A stretch of DNA of 64,000 nucleotides from Ricinus communis (GCF_019578655.1 NC_063257.1:17298001-17362000); one strand, 5' to 3'. Shown: positions 11,366 to 23,249, numbered from the stretch's first letter. A program made the numbers and translations. The notes: generated by a model not told the origin, from the sequence alone.

Positions 11366-12540
11366 TGTTGTCCCTTGGAACCAAGAAGGGAGATTGAATT
11401 GGTGATTTTAAATTACAAAAAATAAATAAAGTACAATCTTTAGAGTCATACAAGGAATTAAATAAGTAAAAGATAAAGAGTAAAGGTTAGGATTGAGACA
11501 AAGCGATTTATAGTGGTTCAGGAACAATCCTTCTTACATCCACTCCTCAAGATCACACTTGAGTATTTCACTACAACCAACACATGATTACAACCCATAG
11601 GTTTTACAAGCTCACCCAACAACTTAGTGTTTTAATAGGCTAACACTGAACTTCTTTTCTTAGTGTGTCAATCCCTCTTTAAGTCCCTTTACCCTTGAGT
11701 TTTAATAGAAACTCAACAACCAACTCCTTGAGTTTTTTAATACCTAGGCTCACACACAAACCTTCACAAAAGCATACAAGCTCTTATAAGCGGTACAAGG
11801 TTAACTATACACAAAAAAAGTAAGAGAAAGGTGTGAAATGAATAGCAACAAATATGACACTTAGAAATGTCATTGATCAACCGTAAATGTATCTTAGAGA
11901 GGATTTTTATACCCTCTAACAACCAAAGAGACATTACAAATAGGTACACATCCAATTCTTTTCTTCTAGCTCTAGATAGTGCATTAAATGCACTGTCAAA
12001 GCACAATCGTGGTTGCTACACCTTAATCATAGTCGCAACTGGCTTTTCGCGATTGAGACGCTTCTGTCGCAAATACAAAACTTAAAGTGGCAATGACTAT
12101 AATCCATGTGGTACTCCGTGATTCACCGTGTCAAAAGTAACTGTTAGCGGTTACTTGAGGTTTTTAGAATTGCATTCGTGAAACTTGAGGCATGGGCGCA
12201 ATACCTATCGCCTTCTTAAAATAAAGCTTTGTAGGCGTGATCTAGTTGCTCGCTCTCGCGAAACCGTTTGCCTTCTAAAATCTTGGTTTCGCAGGCGCTA
12301 TCAATGGCTTGCAGTTGCGATATGCTCATTTGCTCAACAGTCAAGTCGATTATGAAAGTCGCATTCATAACATACTTGTAGTGGGCGTGATTTACAAGGC
12401 AATTTTGGTAACTTGAGTTGATTAAGCCCCAACAATGAACCTCCACAAAGAACACTTTAAGCCAAGGTTAAATACACTCAATTTAATTGTTAAGGTCAAA
12501 ATCAAGGGTGCCTTGAGTTATGAAAGGACTTAGGCTAACA
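11366..12540 (-). mobile_element. Copia LTR of family D, solo, with near-perfect TSD
   Basis: Plus-strand ends are TGTTGTCCC and GGCTAACA, flanked by GGCAA (11361-11365) and AGCAA (12541-12545), a 4/5 match expected of an old 5-bp duplication. It matches 13999-15024 reversed and 46422-47423 directly. It shares with the SIRE-like LTR at 18089-19821 the block TTATAGTGGTTC...CACTCCTCAAG, so D is a related copia LTR family of about 1.0-1.2 kb. Small open frames inside (11764-12006, 12216-12455) have no recognisable domain. Confidence 0.75.
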
Positions 12541-13809
12541 AGCAATATAAAGATTACTCACAATTCACAAAGTTCATCAAAAAGTGAAGAGTAGATACCA
12601 CTTGAGAATAGCATTGCAACTACACTTCCATTAGCAACTTTCTTTGATACTAAGATTAATTAAATCTCCTTAAGCACATTGGAAAGTTATAAATACTTAA
12701 TTCTTTAACTTTAATTATTTTTCTTGGTATGCTTTTTTCTTTATATTCTTCAAGAGTTATTGAGAGTATTTCCTTTTTGAGATCACTTTCTACTTCATTT
12801 TTATATTGCCTATAGAAAATATAAGAACAAATAACTACCTTTCAAGGAGCAAGGGGGTTAGCTTAAGCAAGAGTAAGATGTATTCATCTCAAGAGTAAAA
12901 TTAACTTTTCATGAATTCAAGGATAAGGAATATTTTGAATCAGGGGCATGAAAATGGATGTTCAAGTTGTTTTAATCAAAGTAAGTCAAGAGATGGATAT
13001 AGTTCCCTTTTGCTTTCTAACTTGAATATTATCAACATGTAACTCCCCCTTAATTCATAGTTTCTTAAACTTGGCTCATGTCCTCCTTTTTTCTTATTGA
13101 GCATATGATGCAAGAACATTCTCCTTGAAGTATATCTATAAGAATCTATAAGTTTGGTACCCTTTAACTTATGGGTTCTTGAGGGTTAGTATCCGCAAGA
13201 AGACAAAGAATTCTCCATGATGGTACCAATTATTGAATAAATATAGTTTGTGTTAAATCAAAAGATTAAGTGCATAATCCAAAAGGTTATTACACATCGA
13301 ATTATGCAAAACCTCAAGGTTCATACATCCAAAAATATCATTTATGCAAAATAAACCATCTTAAATATATTATACACATGCATATTCAACAAATAATGTT
13401 TTATAAACACATAAAAGGACATATAATTAAAATCAAGGTTAAGGTTTTGGTTTAGGAGTACCAATCTTTTCTTAATTTTCTTGATTTTATGTTATTGAGG
13501 AGTTTTATTTTGTGAATCCATTTTAAGAGACTACATATTTGTTCTTCATTGTACTTTCCCAATTTAGCACTTTATTGATGGAAATCTCCTCATGAGCTCT
13601 TCCATCTTCACTCTTTAAATGGAGATGGCTTTCCTACTCCTTTGAGTTTCAATTGCTCACCATTTTATTGCTATATTTTTTGGATTTGATGCCAATTAAA
13701 ATAGTTTGGATTTTGGTTATTGCCATTTTGTTCACTTCCTCCAAGTCTTCTTCTTCCCTCTTCTATCTTGCATCCAATAAGAAGAACAAGGTTTTCTAGG
13801 TACCCATCT
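12541..13809 (-). other. SIRE-like interior without recognisable coding sequence
   Basis: AT-rich stretch downstream of the gag remnant on the minus strand. It should contain the protease and polymerase of a complete copia element, but I find no RT or integrase motif in any frame. Deletion or heavy decay is the likely reason. Confidence 0.4.
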
Positions 13810-13998
13810 TTATTTGGGTCCTTGATTGTTAGTTTTAGCAACCCAAACCATCTTAGTTTTAGATTGATTCCTCTTTAAAGCACAACCATAATCAAAATTA
13901 CCATTTCTATTACAATAGGAGTAATATCTAATAAATGGTCTAGCATGTGATGAATGGACATGTCTTCTATTTTTACAATTGGATGCTTTTATGGCCAT

Positions 13999-15024
13999 TG
14001 TTAGCCTAAGTGCCTTGTCACATGGCTTAATCCCTTATTTTGATCTTAACAAATAAATTGAAGGTTTGATCTAATGATCTTTCAAGTGTTGATGTTGTAG
14101 AATAATCCAAGAAAAGTTACTCCAAAATCGCGACCACACCAAAAGGGTGCGACCGCGAAAAGCAACACTTTCATCATAGAAAATCCAAGTCTAACAAAGC
14201 TCAAAATCGCAACCGCACCAGGATGGGCGCTACCATAAAAAGCAGAAGTTTCAAGATAGAAATAAGTGGCTTGGAAAGCTCAGAACTGCAACCGCACCTC
14301 AAGTGGCCGCGATCGTGAAACTTGAAGTCTGAAGTAACCATTAGGAACCACCAATGGTGCTATTGGAAAGCCACCAATGCTATGCCACGATGTCTGATAG
14401 CTGTTAGAGGCATTTCAAGATTCACGATCATGATTTTACATTCTAACAAGTGCATTTAATGCACTATCTTAAAGTAAAATATGGAGATTTTTTGGGATAC
14501 TTGTGTAATGGCTCTTTGAGGTTTTTAGGCTATAAAACCCACATTAAATGGCTATTAATGGTTGATCAACAACCTCTCAAAGTCCATACTATTGTGCATT
14601 CAATATTTCTTATTCTTGTAATTAATCTATTCAATCTTGGTTGTTGTAAGAGCTTGAATGCTCTTGTGAGGTTTGAGTGTTAGCCTAAACACTTGTAATA
14701 ATGCTTAAGGGTTAGCCTATAAAAAACTCTTATAAGGGTTGTGTGTGAGCCACTAAAACACAAAGTGTAAGGTCTTAATGTGAGCCTAAAACACTAAGAT
14801 GGGAGTAAGCTTGAAAAACTCCATTTGTAACGACAAATAATATAGTGAATTCCAAATTGTGAATTAAGGAGTGAACATAGGGTTTATTAACACCAGAACT
14901 ACTAGAGCTTCTTGTGTCTTATTTTCTATACCCTTTTCATATTTTCTTAAACCAAAATTTTAATCTTCCACCATTCTCTATTGATTAATTCAACGCCTTC
15001 TTTCTTGGTTCATAAGGGCAAATA
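13999..15024 (+). mobile_element. Copia LTR of family D inserted in SIRE-like gag
   Basis: It begins TGTTAGCCTAAG and ends GGGCAAATA (the terminal CA apparently mutated to TA). Flanks are GCCAT (13994-13998) and TCCAT (15025-15029), a 4/5 target-site duplication. It is the reverse complement of 11366-12540 and 46422-47423. Adjacent gag sequence resumes on both sides, so this is a solo LTR. It carries several imperfect copies of a CGCGACCGC-type stretch at 14125-14330. Confidence 0.75.
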
Positions 15025-15279
15025 TCCATATATATTACTAGAGTAATAATATCCATCAAATCTATGTGCAATACCATATTTACTATTCATAAAAGATTTG
15101 TGTCTATATGCGTAATTGTGAGTATGCCTAGAATGATCATGTTTAGCATGTGACATTATAGCAACATATATTTGTGTGCTAGTTGATGCACGATCATTTA
15201 AGAAAAGAGATGCTTTTACAAACTTGGTCTTGTGTATGCTAGGTGATGCATTATTGTACCCAGTCCTTGTCATATGCAA
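15010..15279 (-). pseudogene. Gag segment next to the family D LTR
   Basis: An open stretch without stops overlaps the LTR edge by 15 bases. Its first part follows directly after the SIRE LGSQR motif at about 15280-15305, though in a different frame, so it is the linker between the coiled-coil-like part and the zinc knuckle. It is rich in histidine, tyrosine and serine. On its own it has no recognisable domain. Confidence 0.5.
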
Positions 15280-15701
15280 GACGATCTTTGAGAACCTAGT
15301 AAAGCATCAAGAATTTCTTAATAAGTTTTGAAAGTGATAATCTCAATATCTCATTTTTAAGAACTTCATTTTCCTTTTTGAAATCTTCGTTTACTTTCAA
15401 AATCTTATTAATATTTTAGGACTTTATCAAAAGCTCATCATTTTTTCTTTCTAAAACACTTTGAGTCAAAGTTAGAGAAAGGGTTTTATCTAAATATTCA
15501 TTTTCTTCTTTGAAAACTTTATTCCCATTCTTGAGAATCTCATTGCTTTTCAAGATATTTGCAAAATCAAGTGCTGTCTCGAAAGCTCTTTTATTTGCTC
15601 CTCCAAAGTAATTTATCTTGAAATCAAAAATGATTTTTCTTTTTCAAAAGTTTCATTTTTGTTTCTCAAATCTCTAACTTTAATTTTGAAACTTTCGTTT
15701 T

Positions 15702-16355
15702 GGCTAAAATGTCAATTTGCCCCTTAAACTCAGAATCAATAGGCAATTAGCCTAGATTTTAATTTCTAGTCAATTTACCTAACAACTTGGCAAAAAATGG
15801 TCTCAACATAATAAGAAAACTTACACAATATGAAAATTTCCATTTGATCCTTGAAATTCATACTAAATGTCAAATTATATAAAAGTAAATTTTTATCGAC
15901 TTAAAATAAAAGTATTTAATTTTACCATAATTTTTTCATATTATTTAACAAAAAAATTAGATAATATTTTCAATTAAAAAATTTAAATTAAATAATAATA
16001 TAAGACTCATAAAATTATGCTTTTATAAAAATAGAATAAAATCTTATATTTTAGCAATAATTAACTTTAGTTTCTAATAAAATAATTTTCAGTCTCAAAC
16101 TCAATCTGGATTTTGACTCGAAGAAACATCGGACATTTATAATATTATTTTACTCTAACTCGATAAGGAATTATTTTTATAAGTTTGACATTTAGTATAA
16201 AGTTCGAGGATCAAATTGAATGTACTGACTAAATAATTTAATTTTGGTGAGTTGACCACTTTTGCCAAGTTATTGGATAAATTGGCCAAAAAATTAAAAT
16301 ATAAGCTGATTAGCCGATGACTCCAGGTTCAAAGGGCAAATTGGCACTTTAACCC
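15702..16355. mobile_element. Mutator-like MITE with long terminal inverted repeats and 9-bp TSD
   Basis: The first 95 or so bases and the reverse complement of the last 95 or so are clearly alike. Both contain a CAATTTGCCC block, then TATTTTAATTT or its equivalent, then CCAATAACTTGGCAAAA or CTAACAACTTGGCAAAA. Flanks are TTTCGTTTT (15693-15701) and TTTTGTTTT (16356-16364), an 8/9 match. Long inverted repeats with 9-bp duplications are the signature of Mutator-like elements. The interior is AT-rich and non-coding, so it depended on a transposase made elsewhere. Confidence 0.8.
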
Positions 16356-16473
16356 TTTTGTTTTCCTTCATTAGCTTCCCAAGAGCATCTTGCATAGATT
16401 ATAATGTATCTAACAACTCACTATAAGAACAATCATCATCATTAATATTAAATTTGTAAGAACTTGATGTTAC

Positions 16474-17811
16474 TAGCATGTTTCTAAATTTGGTCCGGAT
16501 TTCGAACTGGCCAGGTCAAAGGTCCAACTGAGGTCGAACTGCGATCGAACCAGTACTTTTTTAAATATGTATTAAATATTTTATAAAATATATAAAATTA
16601 ATAGCTTTTAGAATATAAATTATAAATATATTAAATTACAGCAAATTTAATAGATTTTATTAACAATATAATAAAATTAAAGTATTCAATGTAGCATATT
16701 TTAAATCTTAAGAATCTAATTGACTTTTGAATCTAAAATAATTTTTCTTAAGAAGATTAAAATATTATAATTGCTAAATTAGTGCAATCATATAAATAAT
16801 AAAATAAAATTATCTATTATTTAAAATTAAAATTTTGTATAGATAAAATTTTAATATAAGAAATAATTTTTTAAATATTATTTGATAAATATGAATTATT
16901 CTATTATTGAAAAATTAATTACGTAGAAAAATGAATATAGAAAATAAATTTTACAATAAAATATCAATAAATGTTAATTTAGCTTATTTGTTAAGTCTCT
17001 TTTATTCTAATTTGACGGTCAAAGGTTCGAATCCTGGCTTGTAACATTTAAATTTTTGTGTTAGAGTTACTCCAGTTAACTTGGTGACCTATGACGGAGT
17101 CATTGGTTTGGGTCATCGGTTTTGAGGCGGGTTGATATAAAACTGGATTTTTAGAGCTGACCGAACCGAAACATGCTCCGCTTCATGGTTCAATGGGTTC
17201 AACCGTCCAAGCCGAGCCAGGTTTGATAATTATGGTCACTAGGGCTTGCCATAGTTCATAAATTGCTGGTTCCGGTTCGATCGATTCATAAATTTAAAAA
17301 AAATTAAAAATTATTTAAAAAATAAAAAGAAAAGGTCTTGAATGTAATATTTTTACTAAAAATTAAGTTGCTTGCATATTCTTTTGGGGTTTAGAGAAAT
17401 TAAAATCCACGTAGTCCTCTTACCTAATTTTTAAAAGATTTATTTACCTTTTTAATTATTCCAAAAAATAAATCAATAATTACTTTTGTAACATCGTTAA
17501 TTATTCTATCAATATCAATTCTATTTTCTATATATTCACTAGAATTATCAAAACCTAGAAAAGAATAGTAAAAACTTAAGAAATCATACAAACCATCTAT
17601 TTTATTCCTTGGATTAAAAACACATGCAAAAGATTAATTATTGGAATTTTTTTATAAGAAATCCTTTTTTTTAAAAATTGGCAGTTCGGAACCTGAACCA
17701 TCGGTCCGGAACCTGAGCTACCAATTCCGGTTCCTTCAAATATTGAACTGGCCCTAACCCGCCCTTCTCCGATTTCAGTTTCAATTCGAAACCAGCCCTT
17801 GGCCACCCCTA
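16474..17811. mobile_element. hAT-like non-autonomous insertion, probably two nested elements
   Basis: The exact 8-bp sequence GATGTTAC flanks it (16466-16473 and 17812-17819), and gag reads on in frame on both sides once it is removed. An 8-bp duplication is typical of hAT transposons. The ends are TAGCATG and, reversed, TAGGGGTGGCCAAGGGC. A second start, TAGGGCTTGCC, lies at about 17233, and CACTA precedes it; the right half (about 17233-17811) therefore looks like a separate element with matching TAGGG ends and a CTGGTTCCGGTTCG interior, placed at the end of a first one. The interior is AT-rich with no transposase. Confidence 0.7.
16970..17048 (+). other. tRNA-like sequence inside the hAT-like insertion
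   Basis: AATGTTA and TAACATT could form a perfect 7-bp acceptor stem. Between them are TTAGCTTATTTGTTAAG (resembling a D-arm A box) and GGTTCGAATCC (a perfect T-loop B box). The T stem is weak (about three of five pairs) and the D stem is poor, so this is unlikely to be a working tRNA. A decayed tRNA or a tRNA-derived SINE head captured by the transposon are both possible. Confidence 0.4.
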
Positions 17812-18070
17812 GATGTTACCTCATCATCTTGTTCTATGAAGTACTTACTTGTTTCATCAAAGCTTGAAGATGTTGAAGTTGAGCATTGTAAACTTCTTTC
17901 TATTCTTGATTGTGTCTCCTCATCATCGTCAAAGGAAACTAAGCATGTATGATCATCCATAGAGCAATCTTAAAAGATCCTTTTGTTCTTCTCTTCTTGT
18001 CATTTGATTTCCTTCATAAGTTCATTCTCTTCACATATAGTGTTACTGTTGTAAGTAGAATTAAGATAAT

Positions 18071-18085
18071 CCCAACTGAAATACC
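18071..18085 (-). promoter_or_regulatory. Probable primer-binding site of the SIRE-like element
   Basis: The minus strand reads GGTATTTCAGTTGGG a few bases inside the LTR end, resembling the copia initiator-tRNA-Met site TGGTATCAGAGC with several changes. Confidence 0.45.
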
Positions 18086-18088
18086 TTA

Positions 18089-19821
18089 TGGCAAAAAAGA
18101 GAGAGAGAGTGAATTGGTTGTCTACAAAAATCAATTCTAATTAAAAGTTTTACTTTGAAAAACTTGAGTATCAAAATCAATATTAGCGAAAATAATTAAT
18201 CAAAGCAATCAAACAATTCTCAAAATAAAATGCAAGAATAAATCACAATATATAGCAAGCATAAGTATAATAAATATAAGAGTGCCGGGAAAATATATTC
18301 AAACACAAGATTTATAGTGGTTCGAGCAACTTCTTACCTACATCTACTCCTCAAGCTTCACTTAAGATTTCCACTATCAATGATCCTTTTACGGATGCAA
18401 AATCAAACCTTAGTTTCTTCAAGCTCACACAACTTCTTACAAATGTTTTTATGGCTAACACTGAAACCTAAGTGTTTTTCTATGTCTAACACTTAAACTT
18501 TGAAACCCAAGTGTTTTCAAGGTACACACTTAAACCTTTCCAAGTACTTTATGGCTCACATTCAAATCCTTACAATAGAGAATGATTTAGAAAAGAAAGA
18601 AACCAAGTTCACTCTTACAAATATAACTCAATAGTGGAAGATAGAGTGAACTTACAACCCTCACACAAAAGTGTTTCAACCTTACAAATGATGTACAAAA
18701 GGGTTTGATGATGAATTATATGCTTAAAGATGTTTCTCACTTGTATTTTATCTTTAGAGAGCTTAAGAACCTTAAATTTCATGTTGCAAGTGAGTATTTG
18801 TAGTGTCTTTTCTCCATATAGCCGTTATAAAAATCGGCTAATTCAAATATTCTCTAACGACTATAAAATCAACATTTAATGCAGAATCATCGTGAATTTC
18901 GTGGTCGAGAAATCCTTGTCGCATTCACTCTTTCTATTACAGTGTTTTTGCTCTTTTTTCACAGTTGCGATATTTTATGTCCCAAGCGTGATCATTTCAA
19001 AATTCGAAATCTTGAGCTCTACAACTCCAAATGATGGACCATTTTTGTGTTAGAAACTTTCATCAGTCTAGGACACCATTTTAGTTTGGAGTATCTCCAA
19101 AAACAATCATCTTAATACTCCAAAAAATCAAAACATTTAATTGCTCATCTAGATGATACAATTTGGACATGCCTTAGTATTTTGGCTATTGCCCTTTCCA
19201 CGCACCTTGAATTAATATAAAACCTTTTACATGTGAAACTAGACTTCTAGAGCTATAGATATGAAGAAGGGCATATTAAAAATCCTACTGTAGCAATAAT
19301 GCCACTAATTCTAATTAATTTGATATGATGTAATCCAATATGATAGCTTGAGCATAATTCACTAAAAACTACGAACATCCATTTTTATAGCTCCGGAAAT
19401 TATTTCAATTTTTATTCTTGAAACTAGACTGATGTAGCTATCCATCCATGCATAGTTTGCCTTCATAGACTCTTGCAACTAGTAAACCTTATTCTTCAAA
19501 CTTTAGCTAACTCACTTTATTTAATGGAGATCATCCTTGTCCATATGAGTTTCTTGACTCCATATGCTCTTGGCATTGCCCTTATACTCTATCACTTTTT
19601 CCACCTTTAGTACTTCATGATTTTATTTTGATTTTCATATTGACTCAAGTATTCAAGTTCTTGACTCTTGAATCCATCTTCACTTTTATGTCGTCATCTT
19701 CATTTATATGCATCAAAGATAATTAAAGATTGCATACTAAAAACAACAATTCTAAACAAGATTGTTAGTAGTAATAATGTTCTGCATCATCAAAAGCACA
19801 TATAAAATATTGGAGTTAACA
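18089..19821 (-). mobile_element. 5' LTR of SIRE-like copia element
   Basis: About 1.73 kb. The minus-strand start is TGTTAACTCCAATATT (19821) and the end is at about 18089 (terminal CA, TGGC on the plus strand). The outer half matches 9921-10835. The inner half has the block TTATAGTGGTTCGAGCAAC followed by CTACTCCTCAAGC, shared with family D LTRs and typical of SIRE-type elements. Together with 9921-10835 it brackets the gag remnant. Confidence 0.7.
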
Positions 19822-19985
19822 CTAATTATTACTCTATATATTAAATTTATTTAAAATCTTAATATAATAGGAGGCCTATTAAATTAATAATTATATAAAA
19901 TATATATTAGAAAATTGAAACCCTAATTTTTCTAGAGCTCCTTATTTTTGGGGCCCTAGGCATAGGCCTTATGCCTTGAGTCAAC
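19822..19985. other. Unassigned AT-rich stretch
   Basis: 164 bases between two LTRs. The end holds a self-complementary region (GGCCCTAGGCATAGGCC). I recognise nothing further. Confidence 0.3.
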
Positions 19986-21805
19986 TGTAAGCATTTATTT
20001 TCCAAATCTAGATATCAAGGAATTATGGGAAATCCAATGACGAAAGTTGTTATTTCTCCCAAGTTTTGGAGAGTTGACAAAGTCAAAATCCATTTAGGGT
20101 TATGGGTAATTGAGCTAAATATTACTTTTTAAAATTAAATTGGATGTAATTAACTAAAAAATTAAGTTTTAGGATCAAAATCAGACGAATTGCCAAATAT
20201 AGGGACTAAATTGCAAAAAATCTCCAAAATCCGCCAACTTAGAGCTAATCGGCTCCTCATATAGCCGATCGATTGTACACAGAGCTGACCGGCTATACAA
20301 AGTGGCGATTGGCCATAACTCAAATTTTAGCATCATTTTTTAATATTTTCCGATTTTAAATGTCAATAATTATTAAAATACACTTTCTAAAAGGCTTTTG
20401 TTGATAATTATATAGCTTTTCATTATTTTTTATAATTAAATAGACTTCTATTGATATTTATCCCAAATATCTTTAAATTTGTATTTATTATTCTAAAAGA
20501 ATTTTGATAAATCCTTTTAATTATTGATAATTCTTTGAAATTATCAATAATTAGAAGGATTATTATCTTGGCCATTTTAGGGTTTCCTATTTGCTTCTCT
20601 ATAAATAGAAAAGGAAACCCTATGCCAATGGGGGCAACTCTGAGTACAAAATGATTGGCAAGCTGACGTACTGTGATATTCAAAAAGTAAATGCTAAACT
20701 CTAAAACGCTCTGGATTCCAATCAAATTTTTGTATTGACCTCCTTCTCTACTTCTGAGACTCGAGGATCTGCACAATACAGTGACAGTCTAAAGGTTTCT
20801 AAAACTCATTATATCATTATCTTCTCTTCTTTTTGTGATAACATGCTTGGGAATTATGTGATAAATGCCATATGACAATTTCTTTACATGCTTCACATGT
20901 TCATATCATAGTTTATCATGATGTATTTATTGAGTTAATGTTATTTTCACTAGATTTGCATAATATGGTTCTGAATCTGATAACTTTTATAAATGTGTAT
21001 TATGATGGTTCTGAATATGATAATTTATGCTATAAATGATCAGATCAATATATTAGGGTTTGAATTTGATAATTCTTGTGTGTTTACATGATTAGATCTA
21101 TGACTTTATCCTTAGACTCATATTATTAGTTTGGAATTGTTGATTGTTAATATTTTCTAGAAAAGTTGCCATATTTAGTGAATCTGCTCGTTTACTATAA
21201 GTTTATTTAAAGTCCAATTGCCCTAGAATTTGGTTTATTTATATATTTTATTGCATTTTACACGTGTATGAACCAATATTCTTATGTTTTGTGCATGTAC
21301 ATCAATTTCTTGGAAATTTGGAGTGTCTGTTCATCAAATCTGGCTTAGGAATGGCCCTAGAGTTGATCGGCTCTATAAAAGTTCAACCAGCTGTACATAG
21401 AGCCGATCAGCTTTATGACACAGCCGATCAGTTTTGTGACACAATCGATCAATTGTTTGTTCGCTAGTTGCCCGTTTTGCAAATTTTTGAGGATTTTCAC
21501 CCATTTATTACACGTTTTCATTAAATTTGAGTTAATTAATTGTAGGAGGGTTGTAATAGCTTAGTTTTATTTTTTTTGCTTTCCTTTATTTTTGCTTATT
21601 TTCTTTGTGATCTATGATGGACAAATGCCTGCTTATTTGATTGACATCTAAAAATAATCCATCTAGACTTAGGGCTTCTAATTGGACTTTGACATGCGAT
21701 TTGTAGTCCATTAGATTAATAAGATAGTAATTGGGCCTAATTATAAAATTCAAATAGACTTAGGTGGACTTTGTCATATTAAATAAATCAATAAACTGAT
21801 CCATC
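19986..21805 (+). mobile_element. Family A LTR fragment, plus orientation
   Basis: It starts TGTAAGCATTTATTTTCC, then AAATCTAGATATC, corresponding to the family A LTR 5' end, and follows the LTR to about 21805. It includes four GATCGGCTC-like palindromes (20245-20300 and 21355-21455) and the GGAGGGTTGTAATAGCTT block also seen at 48126. The last part of the LTR is missing. It is more diverged than the other A copies. Open frames inside (20423-20776, 21264-21467) carry no domain. Confidence 0.7.
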
Positions 21806-21990
21806 AATAACTTATAGAAATTGGGTAAGCACTATGAGCTTGTTGACATCAACAATAAGATCCTCAAGGCTCTACCGCTCAAGGACTATGGTCCAAGGGT
21901 CGCAAGTATAGAAGAAGTTAATGAGAACTTAGGGAAGGTCTCCATGAATGAGCTCATTGGAAAGCTCCTTATTGTTATTACCAAATTTTT
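21806..21990 (+). pseudogene. Copia gag fragment (UBN2-type)
   Basis: One frame reads KLGKHYELVDINNKIL, then KALPL, then ASIEEVNE, then VSMNELIGKLL. This is the pattern of the plant copia gag UBN2-type domain (KILRALP...IxEAxDL...ELIGSL). A stop lies immediately upstream at 21815-21817 and nothing further of gag is present, so it is an isolated scrap of about 55 codons between a family A LTR and the family F LTR. Confidence 0.65.
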
Positions 21991-22148
21991 CAAGTCAAAA
22001 TTTTTTATAAGCCCGGTGATGAGACATTTTAGTTAGTGGAATGGTCTTGAATGAATAACGTGTATCAAACCTATGAAAATTACCTCAAGAATCGCCCCTA
22101 AAGCCTTAAGACCCAAAAAAATCACACTTTTGTAAAGTTGTCAAGCTA

Positions 22149-22275
22149 AGCTAGCGCTAGCTCAGGCTTAAGCTGGCGCGAGCTCAAGGCTGAGCTAGCG
22201 CAAGTTCAGGGCTGAGCTAGTGTGAGCTCAGGCTAAGCTAGGGCGAGTTCAAAGCTGAGCTAGCGCGAGCTCAGG
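22149..22275 (+). repeat. 22-bp minisatellite, about six units
   Basis: Units of 21-22 bp of the form GAGCTAGCGCGAGCTCAGGCT repeat about six times with small changes. Each contains the palindromic cores GCTAGC and GAGCTC. The array ends 8 bases before the TATA box, so it occupies the upstream promoter position of the LTR. Confidence 0.9.
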
Positions 22276-22282
22276 CCAAACC

Positions 22283-22290
22283 TATATAAA
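22283..22290 (+). promoter_or_regulatory. TATA box of family F LTR
   Basis: TATATAAA-type box (CCTATATAAACC) followed at 30-50 bases by CACTTTCACTTTC and CT-rich leader sequence (22300-22450), as in plant LTR promoters. Confidence 0.6.
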
Positions 22291-23249
22291 CCACCTCCAC
22301 TTTCACTTTCAACACACATTTTTTACACTCTCCACACCCTCCTCTCTCTAACCTCTTCTTAAATAAATACACTACACTAAAACCCCTCTCTCTCTCTCTA
22401 CACACCAAAATCCTTCGCTCTCTACACACCAAAACTGCTCCCTCTCTCTACACATAAAAACCTCACTACACTCCTCCTCCTCCAAACTCAAAGATCAACC
22501 CCCTTTACTCCTAAAAGATCCCAAAAAGTACTTTTAAAGGTTTTACACATTTTCTATTTTAAAACATTATTTTGATTTTACATTCAGATCCATCACTTGA
22601 GGGTCAAATCTAATTTTATTTGATATTCTGTGCATATTTTGTCTTTGAATTTTTTTTTTCATTTTTATTTTTGTAACTTGGGAGTGCAAGACCCATTTGC
22701 TCTCCCCTTTGTAAGGTGAACACGCGCAGACTCAATCCTATACCCACGCGGGTTCAACCCAATCCCTTCAAATTTAAATTTTTAGCATAAAACGCAATCA
22801 TTTTAGCACTTTTAAGCTTTTAGAAGCTTGAACCTATGCGAGCTTAACTCATGCTCGCACTTCGACCTTAATAGCCTTGTGCACTTGTCATTTTCTTTAT
22901 TTTACCCCCCGCCATTTAATTTTCATATAATAGCATGCTTTATTATTAGTACCTCTTTATTCAACTGTTTTGAGGCCTTAAAGGCTGTGGTTTGTAATAA
23001 TTTCCCTTAAGTGCCCCGATCTCTCCAATCCCTTTTTATGTATGTTTAAACTATTGCTTAGGATCTTACCTCACATGTAAATAAATAAATAAAATTAGAC
23101 TTAGCAATTATTATGATCATCCCACATGCCAAGATAATAAAATGGAAGCTTACCAAAGTAAGCCCCTGCGTCTCGCATGTTTTCACCTCAAATGTTAAAG
23201 CTAAAATGAATCTGGCACCAGATTAGGGCTAATAAAAATGCAAATGATG

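Larger units (their letters stand above)
13810..18070 (-). pseudogene. Degenerate SIRE/Maximus-like copia gag, split by three insertions
   Basis: Four minus-strand pieces can be read in order. 17820-18070 is acidic and serine-rich (SMDDHTCLVSFDDDEE). 16365-16465 contains YKFNINDDDCSYSELLDT and then MQDALGKLMKENK. 15280-15700 is a lysine/glutamate/asparagine-rich coiled-coil-like segment ending with LDALLGSQRSS and GLG, the hallmark of SIRE gag. 13810-13998 is a zinc-knuckle-like stretch with lost cysteines, followed by KMVWVAK and GPK. The pieces are separated by a hAT-like insertion (16474-17811), a Mutator-like MITE (15702-16355) and a family D LTR (13999-15024). Removing each brings the pieces together in the expected order. 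Stops and missing knuckle residues show that it is dead. The first gag residues near the primer-binding site are not recognisable. Confidence 0.8.

Noticed and set aside
16970..17048. Functional tRNA gene
   Set aside because: Poor D and T stems and no convincing anticodon arm; only tRNA-like boxes remain.
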